Shown here piece by piece: positions 51,205-59,070 of a stretch of DNA of 64,000 nucleotides. The stretch spans positions 1-64,000 of the forward strand of contig NZ_JAFBCZ010000010.1 of the NCBI RefSeq assembly GCF_016907925.1, in the 5' to 3' direction. This stretch comes from Herpetosiphon giganteus (GTDB lineage Bacteria > Chloroflexota > Chloroflexia > Chloroflexales > Herpetosiphonaceae). Positions within the stretch are counted from its first letter, which is position 1, and each line of letters begins with the position of its first letter. A model generated the notes under the pieces. The model was not told the origin of the DNA. It saw nothing but the letters and a program-made list of their open reading frames with translations, and did no database searches. Made by a program: the position numbers and the translations under genes.

Positions 51205-51357
51205 AAGGATGAAGGATGAAGGATGAAGGATGAAAATTCACAGCGAATTATGAGTAAGCCAATTTTTAGGCTAGATTAATGGCAATAAACCCAATAACCT
51301 ATAAATTTCCACTTATCCTCATTCATAATTCATCCCTCATCCTTCATCCTTCTAAAA
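51205..51357. repeat. Inverted repeat of GGATGAA words between rsmD and the next gene
   Basis: Four copies of GGATGAA at 51207-51236 and the reverse complement (TCATCC/TTCATCC) at about 51330-51354, with matching ATTATGAGT and ATTCATAATTC inner parts, form imperfect arms of about 40 nt. The stem lies in a 166-bp spacer. The same GGATGAAGGATGA words occur at 55829-55862. Confidence 0.65.
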
Positions 51358-51699
51358 GACTTCTGCCCCGAATTCGGCTAGCTCGTCGGCAATCGATTCA
51401 ATATCGTGGATGGTGCGCATTTTTTTGATCAGCCCCGTATATTTTTGGCGATTGGCATCGTGGGCCATCACCGCCCGCTCAACATATTGGGTCAAATACA
51501 GTTTCAAGGCCGCTAATTGGCCTTCATCCAAGCGCTCGCCGTTCATATAAGCATCGACGGCAGCCTCTAAAACGCCAGTTTGTTCTTCCATCCAAAAGCG
51601 TGGTGGCACTGCCACTTTAAATGGATAGGGATATTCGCGGTTGGGCACAAATACTAAATTGCCAATTTGCTCGGCATCTTCAGGCCATTGCTCTGTCAT
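51352..51699 (-). CDS. Hypothetical small protein (115 aa)
   Basis: A 115-residue soluble protein (PNREYPYPFKVAVPPRFWME, then LEAAVDAYMNGERLDEGQLA), largely helical in its second half. No family recognised. It is 23 bases downstream of the Gfo/Idh/MocA oxidoreductase and may share its transcript. Its C-terminal end is contiguous with the repeat spacer. Confidence 0.7.
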   Translation of the reverse strand: MTEQWPEDAEQIGNLVFVPNREYPYPFKVAVPPRFWMEEQTGVLEAAVDAYMNGERLDEGQLAALKLYLTQYVERAVMAHDANRQKYTGLIKKMRTIHDIESIADELAEFGAEVF

Positions 51700-51722
51700 T
51701 TTCGCAGAATCCTTCAGTAGAT

Positions 51723-52763
51723 TTAGTTCTGAATATCGTTCAAGCTCGCCAAGGGCACAATTGGGTCGATTTGCTGGACGCTATTACTTTCAGCAGCATC
51801 AATTGCTCGCATAATTAAGCGCCAATCGGCCAATGCGCTTGCCAACGTGGCCACAATTGGCTCATCATCAACAATCGCCGCGTAAAAATTACGAAACTCG
51901 CTTTCGTAACCACGCAAATCACGAGCTTGGTAGTGTTCTATTGTACCATCAGCCCGATATAATGTCGTCTGATCGCCACGAATCGTAATACTACCGCTCG
52001 TGCCATGCACAACTGTCCAATCAAACGAGGGATTTTCGGTTTTCACTGCACCCGAAAAACACAACGAGCCAAGCACGCCCGAGGCAAAGCGCAAGTTCAA
52101 AACCATGGTGTCAGGGCCGCGCAGCACCGGATGCACATCTTTAATGAAGGCATGAGCGCTTTCGATTGGCCCGCCAATTTCGCGCAACAAGGCTGCTTGA
52201 TGCACGCCAGCATCGGCCAACACCGCGCCGCGATATTGATGATCGTGCCGCCAAGGCGTTGCGCCAAAGCCTTGCGTTGGATCACTCCAAAAGGTTGCGC
52301 GCAGATCAATCAACACCACATCGCCAATCGCCCCTGCATCCATCCAAGCTCGCGCTTGTTTCAGATCATCGCGATAGTGGAAATTCTCGGCAATGAGAAT
52401 TTTGACCGGAGCATGCTTGCACGCTGCAACCAACGCTTCAGCTTGGGGCAAATTCGCGGCCAATGGTTTTTCGCAAATCACATGTTTGCCAGCAGCCACT
52501 GCCGCCTGAATTGCCTCGGCGTTGCGCTGAATTGGCAACGAAATTAACACTGCATCGATCGAAGAATCAGCAAAGAAATCCACCCACGAATCAGTGATCG
52601 TTGGGTGGACATCCAGCAGGCCTGCCAACGCCTCAGCATTTGCCCGATTATGGTCGCAAATGCTAACAATTTGAAAGGAATTCGGTAATGCTTTGAGCGC
52701 TGGCAGATGCAAATGCTTGACCGCTAAACCGGCTCCAAGCACTCCTAACCTGATTGTTTTCAT
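51723..52763 (-). CDS. Gfo/Idh/MocA family oxidoreductase
   Basis: A 346-residue NAD(P)-dependent oxidoreductase. The dinucleotide-binding site is LGVLGAGLAVKHLHLPALKA. It continues with AEALAGLLDVHPTITDSW, the catalytic-region motif VICEKPLAANLPQAEALV and the C-terminal beta-sheet domain. It probably oxidises a sugar or inositol-like substrate; no partner gene decides which. Its ATG overlaps the stop of the small membrane protein by one base (TAATG), so translation is coupled. Confidence 0.88.
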   Translation of the reverse strand: MKTIRLGVLGAGLAVKHLHLPALKALPNSFQIVSICDHNRANAEALAGLLDVHPTITDSWVDFFADSSIDAVLISLPIQRNAEAIQAAVAAGKHVICEKPLAANLPQAEALVAACKHAPVKILIAENFHYRDDLKQARAWMDAGAIGDVVLIDLRATFWSDPTQGFGATPWRHDHQYRGAVLADAGVHQAALLREIGGPIESAHAFIKDVHPVLRGPDTMVLNLRFASGVLGSLCFSGAVKTENPSFDWTVVHGTSGSITIRGDQTTLYRADGTIEHYQARDLRGYESEFRNFYAAIVDDEPIVATLASALADWRLIMRAIDAAESNSVQQIDPIVPLASLNDIQN

Positions 52764-53119
52764 TAATGGCGAGCCTCGCGCTGGAAGCGGCGACGTTGCA
52801 TGAGAGTTGGGCGGCGGCGAATTTTGAAGGGTGATGGTGGAGTTAATGGATCATCAGCAGCCAAGCGAGCGCGGCGCTTTGGGCGTTCAAAGCGATAATA
52901 ATCAAAGCCAACTAAGCCAACCCCAATCACGGCGGCAACCGCGATAATGACCGAACCAACTAGGCCTTCAGCGTTGCGGGTGTACACCAAGCCGCTCACA
53001 AAGGCGGTTGCGAGGGTTAGCCAACCCAACGCACCTTGCCAGCGCTTGCGAAAAACAAACAACACAAGAACAGCAAACACCGCTAAAAAGCCGAAAACGA
53101 ACCAATCAACACGAGTCAT
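52763..53119 (-). CDS. Hypothetical membrane protein (118 aa)
   Basis: A 118-residue protein with three membrane helices (VDWFVFGFLAVFAVLVLFVF, then LTLATAFVSGLVY, then SVIIAVAAVIGVGLVGF) and a basic C-terminus with many Arg. No family recognised. It is coupled to the following oxidoreductase gene through a TAATG overlap. Confidence 0.7.
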   Translation of the reverse strand: MTRVDWFVFGFLAVFAVLVLFVFRKRWQGALGWLTLATAFVSGLVYTRNAEGLVGSVIIAVAAVIGVGLVGFDYYRFERPKRRARLAADDPLTPPSPFKIRRRPTLMQRRRFQREARH

Positions 53120-53230
53120 AGCGTGCTCCTCTAAGTCAAAGCATGGCTGTTAATACTGTAGCACACAATGGGCCATGCCTTCCGAACCAATCCGATCGAT
53201 TATGGTTAATCATGGGCCATAATCGCATGT

Positions 53231-53260
53231 TTGACAAGCAGGCTTTAGATCTATTATTCT
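53231..53260 (+). promoter_or_regulatory. Promoter of the padR-type gene
   Basis: TTGACA (53231-53236), an 18-bp spacer and TATTCT (53255-53260). Transcription starts near the operator that follows. Confidence 0.65.
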
Positions 53261-53261
53261 A

Positions 53262-53297
53262 TACCTTGTATAACAAAGTATCCTTTATCACAAGGTA
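53262..53297. promoter_or_regulatory. Inverted repeat, probable PadR operator
   Basis: TACCTTGT (53262-53269) and ACAAGGTA (53290-53297) are exact inverted copies with a 20-bp spacer. The right half overlaps the ribosome-site region of the padR gene (start 53302), matching autoregulation. Confidence 0.6.
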
Positions 53298-53301
53298 GCC
53301 T

Positions 53302-53637
53302 ATGTTTGAACGTGAACTTCTTAAAGGTAGCCTCGGTTTGATGCTGATGGCACTCATTGAGCAAGGCCCAATGTATGGCTACCTGATCGCCAAGGAAATC
53401 CGCTCCCTCACCGACGACGTAATTGATCTGAAAGAGGGTTCGTTGTATCCTGCGCTTCATCGATTGGAAAAAGAAGGGATGATTGAAGGCTTCTGGCAAC
53501 GCCGTGAAGACGGTGTTGACCGCCGCTACTATCGGATAACGGCAGCTGGTCAAGCTGTCTTAGACGAACGTCGCGCCCAATGGAGTCGATTTAGTGCCGC
53601 AGTTTCAAAGGTGGTCTCCGATGCACCGTCCCAATGA
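53302..53637 (+). CDS. PadR family transcriptional regulator
   Basis: A 111-residue winged-helix protein: LLKGSLGLMLMALIEQGPMYGYLIAKEI, then KEGSLYPALHRLEKEGMI, then DGVDRRYYRITAAGQAVLDE, which match PadR. It is short without a long C-terminal domain. It overlaps the following HAAS-like membrane gene by 17 bases, and the pair probably forms the familiar PadR-HAAS unit. The operator-like repeat sits directly upstream. Confidence 0.88.
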   Translation: MFERELLKGSLGLMLMALIEQGPMYGYLIAKEIRSLTDDVIDLKEGSLYPALHRLEKEGMIEGFWQRREDGVDRRYYRITAAGQAVLDERRAQWSRFSAAVSKVVSDAPSQ

Positions 53638-54157
53638 TAGCTATTTTGCTGAACTTGAACATGAATTAGCAGCGCTCAGTGTGGCTGAACGTGAAGCCAT
53701 TCTGCGCGAACTTCGTTCGCACTACGACGATGCCGCTGCCGATCCCACTGCTGATGATCAGACATTACGCTTAGGGTTGCCGTTTCAGGCCGATCAGATT
53801 GGGCGCAAGCTCAAGCGTATTCATCGCTCGGCGAAACGTGAGGCCATTAAACATCGCACCATGATGATCGTCGCAACCGTAATTGCCAGCATTGCAATTG
53901 TGCTCTCGTTTATCTTTCCATGGATCGATGGCAATCTTTTGGCCTTCATCCTTGGCGGTACAGCCGTGGTCTGCTCAATTCTCTCAGTTGTCGGAATTTG
54001 GCTGCCAAAACAAACGGTCGGCCAATGGCTCTTTTGGAGTGGCAGCACTGGCCTGACATTAATCGGCCTACCATCGGTAATTAGTTTCAGTAGTTTCTAT
54101 CTCATATTCGGCCCTTTGTTGTTGTGGACAGGAACCCGACTACAACGGACGTATTAA
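53621..54157 (+). CDS. HAAS-like signalling membrane protein (DUF1700 type)
   Basis: A 178-residue protein. The N-terminal DNA-facing part reads FAELEHELAALSVAEREAIL, then LRSHYDDAAADPTADDQ, typical of the HAAS domain that precedes membrane helices. Three or four helices follow (MMIVATVIASIAIVLSFIFP, then FILGGTAVVCSILSVVGIWL). Such proteins couple PadR to a transport or envelope function. ATG 53621 lies inside the PadR gene; the ribosome site is AGGTGG. Confidence 0.75.
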   Translation: MHRPNDSYFAELEHELAALSVAEREAILRELRSHYDDAAADPTADDQTLRLGLPFQADQIGRKLKRIHRSAKREAIKHRTMMIVATVIASIAIVLSFIFPWIDGNLLAFILGGTAVVCSILSVVGIWLPKQTVGQWLFWSGSTGLTLIGLPSVISFSSFYLIFGPLLLWTGTRLQRTY

Positions 54158-54172
54158 GCCGCTAATGTGGCT

Positions 54173-54196
54173 GCCCCGTTCGAGCGGGGTTTCTTT
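54173..54196 (+). terminator. Intrinsic terminator of the padR unit
   Basis: CCCCG (54174-54178) pairs with CGGGG (54185-54189), followed by TTTCTTT. Confidence 0.7.
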
Positions 54197-54223
54197 AGTG
54201 TGCCTAAAACAAGGAGTAGCACT

Positions 54224-55243
54224 GTGTTACACGAACAACAAACCCCCATCACCCCCTTAGTTATCAATGGCCCATGGACGCGCGAAGCCCGCGAACGCGC
54301 CATTGCTGAAGAAGTAAAATTAGCCTATATCGAATATTTTCGCAAAGCTGTCAAAACCCGCAATTGGTTGCCATGGGACGATTTGCCCTTGCATGAGATG
54401 GAGCAATATGGCCATCTGCTCAGCGAAGATACCGTAACCTTGGTCGAAAGTTTCCTCGGCGTTGAAGATTACGTTGGCGATTATGTCGAGGATACGATCA
54501 ACATTGTGCATGGCAAACGAGAACGGCGCAATATTCAATTGCAATGGGGCGCTGAAGAATCGAAGCATGCAGAAGCCTGGGAATTGGTGCTGTTGCACTC
54601 GGGCCGCCGCACCAAAGAGCAATTAGAAAGCTATCGCGATCAAGTCGCCGAGCATCGCTGGACGATGTATGAAAATCACCCTGGCTTTGATACGCCCTTG
54701 GGCGTTGCCGCCTATGCCATGGTCCAAGAACGGGCCACCTATTTCAATTATGAAGAATTGCGCAAACGGATTCGCAGCGAATATGGCTTGCCCGAGCATA
54801 GCACCGAAGAAGAACGCAAACGCGGCAAGCAAATTGGCGCAGCCGCAGCCTTCAAAATCGTTGGCGTTGATGAAATTGCCCACCACGGCATGTTTTTGCG
54901 CGTGATCGATATTTACAAGCGCTATTTGCCCTATGAAACGCTCGATATGGTGTTTCGGGTGCTGAATGGCTTCAACATGCCAGCATTACACATTTTGCCC
55001 AATGCAGAGGAATTGAAAGCCTCGTTGGAACGCACCAAACTCTATACGCCACTCAAGCATGGCCGTTTTGTCGCCAACCCAGTGCTCGATGCCATGGGCT
55101 TCAACAACAAACGTGCGCTCGAACGGGCCGTGCAACACGCCAAGCTTTTGCCAACCGGCCTTGGCCCTGAACACGTCGCCATTGGCCGCGATGGCGAGTT
55201 TGTGATTTCGATGCAGCCAGATGCAGAAGTCGAAGCCGCCTAG
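54224..55243 (+). CDS. Acyl-ACP desaturase (FA_desaturase_2 family)
   Basis: A 339-residue soluble diiron desaturase. The metal-binding motifs are GAEESKHAEAWE (EExxH) and VGVDEIAHHGMFLRV (DExxHH), in a helical bundle like that of plant stearoyl-ACP desaturases. It should introduce a double bond into acyl-ACP, linking to the fab operon. GTG 54224 has AAGGAG a few bases upstream; the frame stays open for 19 codons further but crosses the terminator hairpin. It stands alone between two terminators. Confidence 0.9.
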   Translation: MLHEQQTPITPLVINGPWTREARERAIAEEVKLAYIEYFRKAVKTRNWLPWDDLPLHEMEQYGHLLSEDTVTLVESFLGVEDYVGDYVEDTINIVHGKRERRNIQLQWGAEESKHAEAWELVLLHSGRRTKEQLESYRDQVAEHRWTMYENHPGFDTPLGVAAYAMVQERATYFNYEELRKRIRSEYGLPEHSTEEERKRGKQIGAAAAFKIVGVDEIAHHGMFLRVIDIYKRYLPYETLDMVFRVLNGFNMPALHILPNAEELKASLERTKLYTPLKHGRFVANPVLDAMGFNNKRALERAVQHAKLLPTGLGPEHVAIGRDGEFVISMQPDAEVEAA

Positions 55244-55258
55244 GATTTTGCCTAAAGC

Positions 55259-55294
55259 CAAAAGCGCAGGAAGCATTGAATCCCTGCGCTTTGG
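55259..55294 (+). terminator. Intrinsic terminator of the desaturase gene
   Basis: AAAGCGCAGG (55261-55270) pairs with CCTGCGCTTT (55283-55292), with a 12-nt loop; a short T-poor tail follows. Confidence 0.6.
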
Positions 55295-55339
55295 TGTTTA
55301 ACCCAGCATTCACCGAACAACAAATGGTTAAGAAGAACG

Positions 55340-55705
55340 TTAAGAATTCGAGATTGATGATTGTTGGGTGTTGGTATAAGCCGCCAAATCTTGTTCTTCG
55401 ATCATCGGCATAAAGCGCGTCATCTCGACCATCTTGAAGATTTTTTGATGATGCGGGCTGACGTGTAAACAAAAGACTTTATAGCCATTCTTGCGCGCAG
55501 CCACCACAAACTTCAGCAGCACCGAAATGCCAGCCGAGTTGATAAAGGCCACATCGGCAAAATCTAAAACCGTAATTGGTTTCATTTGAGTACAAGCATG
55601 CTCGATCGCTGCCGCCGAAACGGCATCGACGCTGTTGGTCAAAATATGCAACAGCACGACATCATCCCACTCTTCTCGGCGAATTACCGATTGTACGTCG
55701 CTCAT
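55340..55705 (-). CDS. STAS-domain anti-sigma-factor antagonist
   Basis: A 121-residue STAS protein. The phosphorylatable Ser motif lies in FADVAFINSAGISVLLKFVV, and the fold matches RsbV/SpoIIAA. It would bind and sequester an anti-sigma HATPase when dephosphorylated. AGGAGATC precedes ATG 55705; upstream the open frame runs into the repeat spacer. The HATPase gene is next, upstream, separated by a 283-bp repeat-rich spacer, so they may be separate transcripts. Confidence 0.9.
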   Translation of the reverse strand: MSDVQSVIRREEWDDVVLLHILTNSVDAVSAAAIEHACTQMKPITVLDFADVAFINSAGISVLLKFVVAARKNGYKVFCLHVSPHHQKIFKMVEMTRFMPMIEEQDLAAYTNTQQSSISNS

Positions 55706-55829
55706 AATAGATCTCCTAGGTTGGTCAACGCGGCCAACTCTGCCTTGATCATAGTTGAGCAAGCGATTTTTGGCAACCAAGCTGCATGAAATTTTGATGA
55801 CAGATCTTAAGAACAGAGAGCATTGATAA

Positions 55830-55985
55830 GGATGAAGGATGAAGGATGAGGGATGAGAGATGAAGCCTAAAACCGATTGCCCTTCGCGTTCTTCGCGATC
55901 TTTGCGGTTCCATTCTTCGTGCGCTTCGTGTCCTTCGTGGATCAACGCTAGCCCCGACCCCTGATCCCCAGCCCCCGACCCCCAC
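55830..55985. repeat. Repeat-rich spacer between STAS and HATPase genes
   Basis: It holds GGATGAAGGATGAGGGATGA (near 55829-55862) and CTTCGTG-type 9-mers in inverse orientation (near 55890-55945), ending with CCCCGACCCC-like text. It belongs to the same word family as 3421-3824. It separates the STAS gene from its probable partner. Confidence 0.7.
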
Positions 55986-55988
55986 TCG

Positions 55989-56405
55989 CTACTTTGCTTT
56001 GAAAATTCGCAGCCGCAAACTGGTGCCAGTGCCAGAGCTTTGCACCTCGTATTGATCGACCAACTCGCTGATCAGATATGAGCCAAAGCCGCGCAACATG
56101 CCTGATTCAAGATTATCTTCCTCGACCACGCGGCGCTCGGTGTTGAAGTGCTCGATGCCTTTGCCGTGATCGATAATTTCAACTTCTAGTTGATCGGCGT
56201 GCAGCGAAAAGATGACTTCGACCGAGCCAACCATGCCGCCACCGCCATGCTCAATCGCGTTGGTTACGGCTTCGCTCACCGCCAGCTTGAGATCTTCGAC
56301 GCGCTCACGCGGAAAGCCCATGGTGCTGCCAAGCTCGGCGGCGCTGGCCCGCACAACCCGCTCAAAAACCAGGTCAGATGGAATGTTGAGGTGAATCCGA
56401 TTCAT
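55989..56405 (-). CDS. Anti-sigma-factor serine kinase-like HATPase (RsbW type)
   Basis: A 138-residue GHKL/HATPase_c protein. It has the N-box EAVTNAIEHGGGGM, the G1 box VEIIDHGKGIEHF and the G2-like GMLRGFGSYLISELV, as in RsbW/SpoIIAB. It would bind and phosphorylate a STAS antagonist, and in the classic system hold a sigma factor; no sigma factor gene lies here. It overlaps the TPR gene by four bases (ATGA), so the two are coupled. Confidence 0.9.
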   Translation of the reverse strand: MNRIHLNIPSDLVFERVVRASAAELGSTMGFPRERVEDLKLAVSEAVTNAIEHGGGGMVGSVEVIFSLHADQLEVEIIDHGKGIEHFNTERRVVEEDNLESGMLRGFGSYLISELVDQYEVQSSGTGTSLRLRIFKAK

Positions 56406-57958
56406 CGTGAACCTCCACGGGCCATTGCGCGGCCCTTTTGGGGTAATTGTTCTTGTTGATTGATCAGATGTTCATAGCGGCGAAGGTAGGCTTTGCCCAA
56501 GGAGCTGTTGCCAACTTGCAGGTAACATGCCCCCAGATAATAGAGTGCTTGGGTATGGCGTGGGTTACGCCGCAGCACTTTTTCAAATAACGGGATGGCT
56601 TGAGCTGGTTCGAGCATTTCTTTATAACACGTGCCCAGCATAAAGGTGGTTTCAATATCATCGGGCCAGTGCATTAGCACATGGCTAAATTCACGTGATG
56701 CCAAATCGTAGCGTCGCCGCCGCGTGTACATATAGCCCAAATCGTAGCGCAATGAATGGGCATGCGGTGCTAATTCAACCGCTTTGCGCCAAGCAGCCAA
56801 AGCCCAACTTTCGTGGCCCAACACGGTATACATAAAGCCCAACAAATAGTAGGCGTTGGGATCTTTGGGCAAGAGCTGCACCGCGCGTTCAAAAGCACGC
56901 ATGGCGGCATGATGTTTTTCTAAATCATAGAGCAGCTTGCCCATTTGCAAGAAAATTTGGCCATCGTTGGGACGCAATTTGGCAGTGCTATACAAATGGT
57001 TGTAGGCCTCGCGATGCTTGCCCTGAAAACGCAAAATCGCGCTGATACGTAGCCGAGCATCAACATAATAGCGATCTTGCGGCGGAATCTGGCCATACTC
57101 TTGGAACGCCAATTCCCAGCGGCGCGCCCGCGCCAACAAATTACCAAGCAAATAGCGCGCCCGATGTTCGGTTGGCCGCCATTTGAGCAGGGCTTCGTAA
57201 ATGCGCTTGGCATCTTCGTCATAGCCTTGGGCCTTGAGGTCGTCGCTCAAACGGTAGTACCAATTGGCAACCTCTTGCTCCGATTTGCTCACCAGCACTT
57301 CATCGGGGCCAACGCTGGGCGAGATAAAGGTTGGCTCAACCCGCAACGCCTCGGCAAAACAGCGCTGAGCCAATTCGTGAGCACCATGGGCTTGGTGCAT
57401 CAAACCCATGTAATACAAGGGTTCGCCAGCGTAGGGCCGCAACTCGCGAGCCGAGGTAAAGTGAATATAGGCGCGGCCAGCGTCGTCGAGCATCTGATAG
57501 GCGCGACCAAGTGCAAAATGGGCCTCGTACAAGCCATTGTTATGCTCAAGCGCTTCCTTGAAAGCGCCAATTGCGCGATCAATTTGGCGCATCGCCCCAA
57601 AAGCCACGCCTAAGTTATAGTGCGCTTCGGCCAGTTGCGGATCGGTTTGTACCGATTCCAAATATTCGCGCTGGGCAGTTGGCCAATCATCTTGAAAAGC
57701 GCAGGCATTGCCAATATACAAATAAATAATCGCCCGCTCGCGATCGTAAATTTGCGATTTCTCATCGCCTTCGACATAGGCCGCGATCAAGGCAGTTTTG
57801 AAATGCTCGATCGCATCAGGATAATTGGCGGCCAAATAGGCTTTGATCCCGCGTCCAAACGCAGCACCCAAGCGCGTCCCAGCCATAAAACGCTCGCTCC
57901 CAGCAAAGGTATCGAGGTCCAGCGGCATTACATTGAGCGTGTCAACATTGGTAGTCAT
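56402..57958 (-). CDS. TPR-repeat protein (518 aa)
   Basis: A 518-residue protein made of at least ten TPR units: IEHFKTALIAAYVEGDE, AQREYLESVQTDPQLAEAHYNLGVAFG, AIGAFKEALEHNNGLYEAHFALGRAY, ALRVEPTFISP, IYEALLKWRPTEHRARYLLG, AFERAVQLLPKDPNAYYLLGFMY and later repeats. It is probably a protein-interaction scaffold in the cytosol. It sits between the HATPase and phosphatase genes in the signalling cluster, so it may present partners to the switch. It has no obvious enzyme domain. Confidence 0.85.
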   Translation of the reverse strand: MTTNVDTLNVMPLDLDTFAGSERFMAGTRLGAAFGRGIKAYLAANYPDAIEHFKTALIAAYVEGDEKSQIYDRERAIIYLYIGNACAFQDDWPTAQREYLESVQTDPQLAEAHYNLGVAFGAMRQIDRAIGAFKEALEHNNGLYEAHFALGRAYQMLDDAGRAYIHFTSARELRPYAGEPLYYMGLMHQAHGAHELAQRCFAEALRVEPTFISPSVGPDEVLVSKSEQEVANWYYRLSDDLKAQGYDEDAKRIYEALLKWRPTEHRARYLLGNLLARARRWELAFQEYGQIPPQDRYYVDARLRISAILRFQGKHREAYNHLYSTAKLRPNDGQIFLQMGKLLYDLEKHHAAMRAFERAVQLLPKDPNAYYLLGFMYTVLGHESWALAAWRKAVELAPHAHSLRYDLGYMYTRRRRYDLASREFSHVLMHWPDDIETTFMLGTCYKEMLEPAQAIPLFEKVLRRNPRHTQALYYLGACYLQVGNSSLGKAYLRRYEHLINQQEQLPQKGRAMARGGSR

Positions 57959-57968
57959 AACAGTTCCC

Positions 57969-59066
57969 TTAGGACGATCCTTTGGTGGATTGGAGCAAGC
58001 GATATTCTTCGATCACTGGGCGCAGTTGCGCTTGAAGCTCGCGGGCAATTCCACGGCCAAATTGGCTGGCCACCATTTCATTCAACGGACGCAACAACTC
58101 TAGGCATTGGTCGGGCGTGCGGCTTGCGCCAACAAGCGCTAAGCTTTGCCACCATTCATCAGCAGTCATTGGCCCAACTACATCGGCCACAATGCTATGC
58201 ATTTCATCAAGCAAATTGGCCAAACGCCGCCGCACGAGCACCATTGTCACATCATCGTGTTTGAGCTGGCCTTGGGTCCAAGCGCGAACTTCGCTGAGCA
58301 CGCGGGCCATCAAGGCCCGTGGCTTAAGGTGGCCAACTGTTTGTAAAAGGTTCTGAAAGCGTGGGTAGCCATATAAAACTTGATGCTCATTGGTCGCTTC
58401 AACAACCCCGTCAGTGTACAACATGACCGAATCGCCATAATTCAGTTGCAAGATGGATTCAGTATAGCAATCGATCTCCATCACGCCGAGCGGCACACCT
58501 GACGTTTCGATTTCAACAACTTGATTATTGATCACAATCAGATAATTGTGCCCAGCATTTGCCAATTGCATCATGCCAGTTTGCGGGTTGATTAATGCAT
58601 AGAGCATCGTAACCATGCCCTGCGGCATTTCTTCGATCAAAATATTATTAACTGCGGCCAAAGTGTGGCCTGGCGATTGGCCACGCCGCACTTCGGCCCG
58701 AAAGACCGTGCGCGCCACCGCCATCCGCAAAGCAGCAGGCAAGCCCTTGCCGCTAACATCGCCAATCATAATTCCTTGCGAGTCGTTGACCGCCAGAAAA
58801 TCATAGAGGTCGCCGCCAAGCTCGCGGGCTGGCAACGAAACTGCGCTCAGCTCCCAACCCGGCAGGCGCGGCACGGTTTCGAGCATCAAGCCTTGCTGCA
58901 AATCACGCGCCAATTGCAAATCTTGTTCCAGCTCAGCTTGACGTTGGTCGGGCACTGGCGCTGCGGGCACTGGCGCAGGCAAAGCAGGCTCAAGCGGAAT
59001 CGCCACCCGACCATGAGCACGATGACTGAGCAGTGAACTATAGATTGCTGGCTGTACTTTTTGCAT
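57969..59066 (-). CDS. PP2C-type phosphatase (RsbU/SpoIIE)
   Basis: A 365-residue cytosolic phosphatase. The N-terminal 50 residues are Pro/Ala-rich, followed by a coiled helix (QAELEQDLQLARDLQQGL). The PP2C core reads GGDLYDFLAVND, IMIGDVSGKGLPAALRMAVA, NAGHNYLIVINN, LYTDGVVEATNE and DDVTMVLVRRR. A C-terminal extension of about 100 residues has no known motif. It should dephosphorylate the STAS antagonist. It lies four bases after cheR and ten bases before the TPR gene. Confidence 0.9.
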   Translation of the reverse strand: MQKVQPAIYSSLLSHRAHGRVAIPLEPALPAPVPAAPVPDQRQAELEQDLQLARDLQQGLMLETVPRLPGWELSAVSLPARELGGDLYDFLAVNDSQGIMIGDVSGKGLPAALRMAVARTVFRAEVRRGQSPGHTLAAVNNILIEEMPQGMVTMLYALINPQTGMMQLANAGHNYLIVINNQVVEIETSGVPLGVMEIDCYTESILQLNYGDSVMLYTDGVVEATNEHQVLYGYPRFQNLLQTVGHLKPRALMARVLSEVRAWTQGQLKHDDVTMVLVRRRLANLLDEMHSIVADVVGPMTADEWWQSLALVGASRTPDQCLELLRPLNEMVASQFGRGIARELQAQLRPVIEEYRLLQSTKGSS

Positions 59067-59070
59067 AAAA

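Noticed and set aside
55340-55945. Longer form of the STAS gene (201 residues)
   Set aside because: The extra N-terminal residues are encoded by the repeat spacer, and the ribosome site lies just before 55705.
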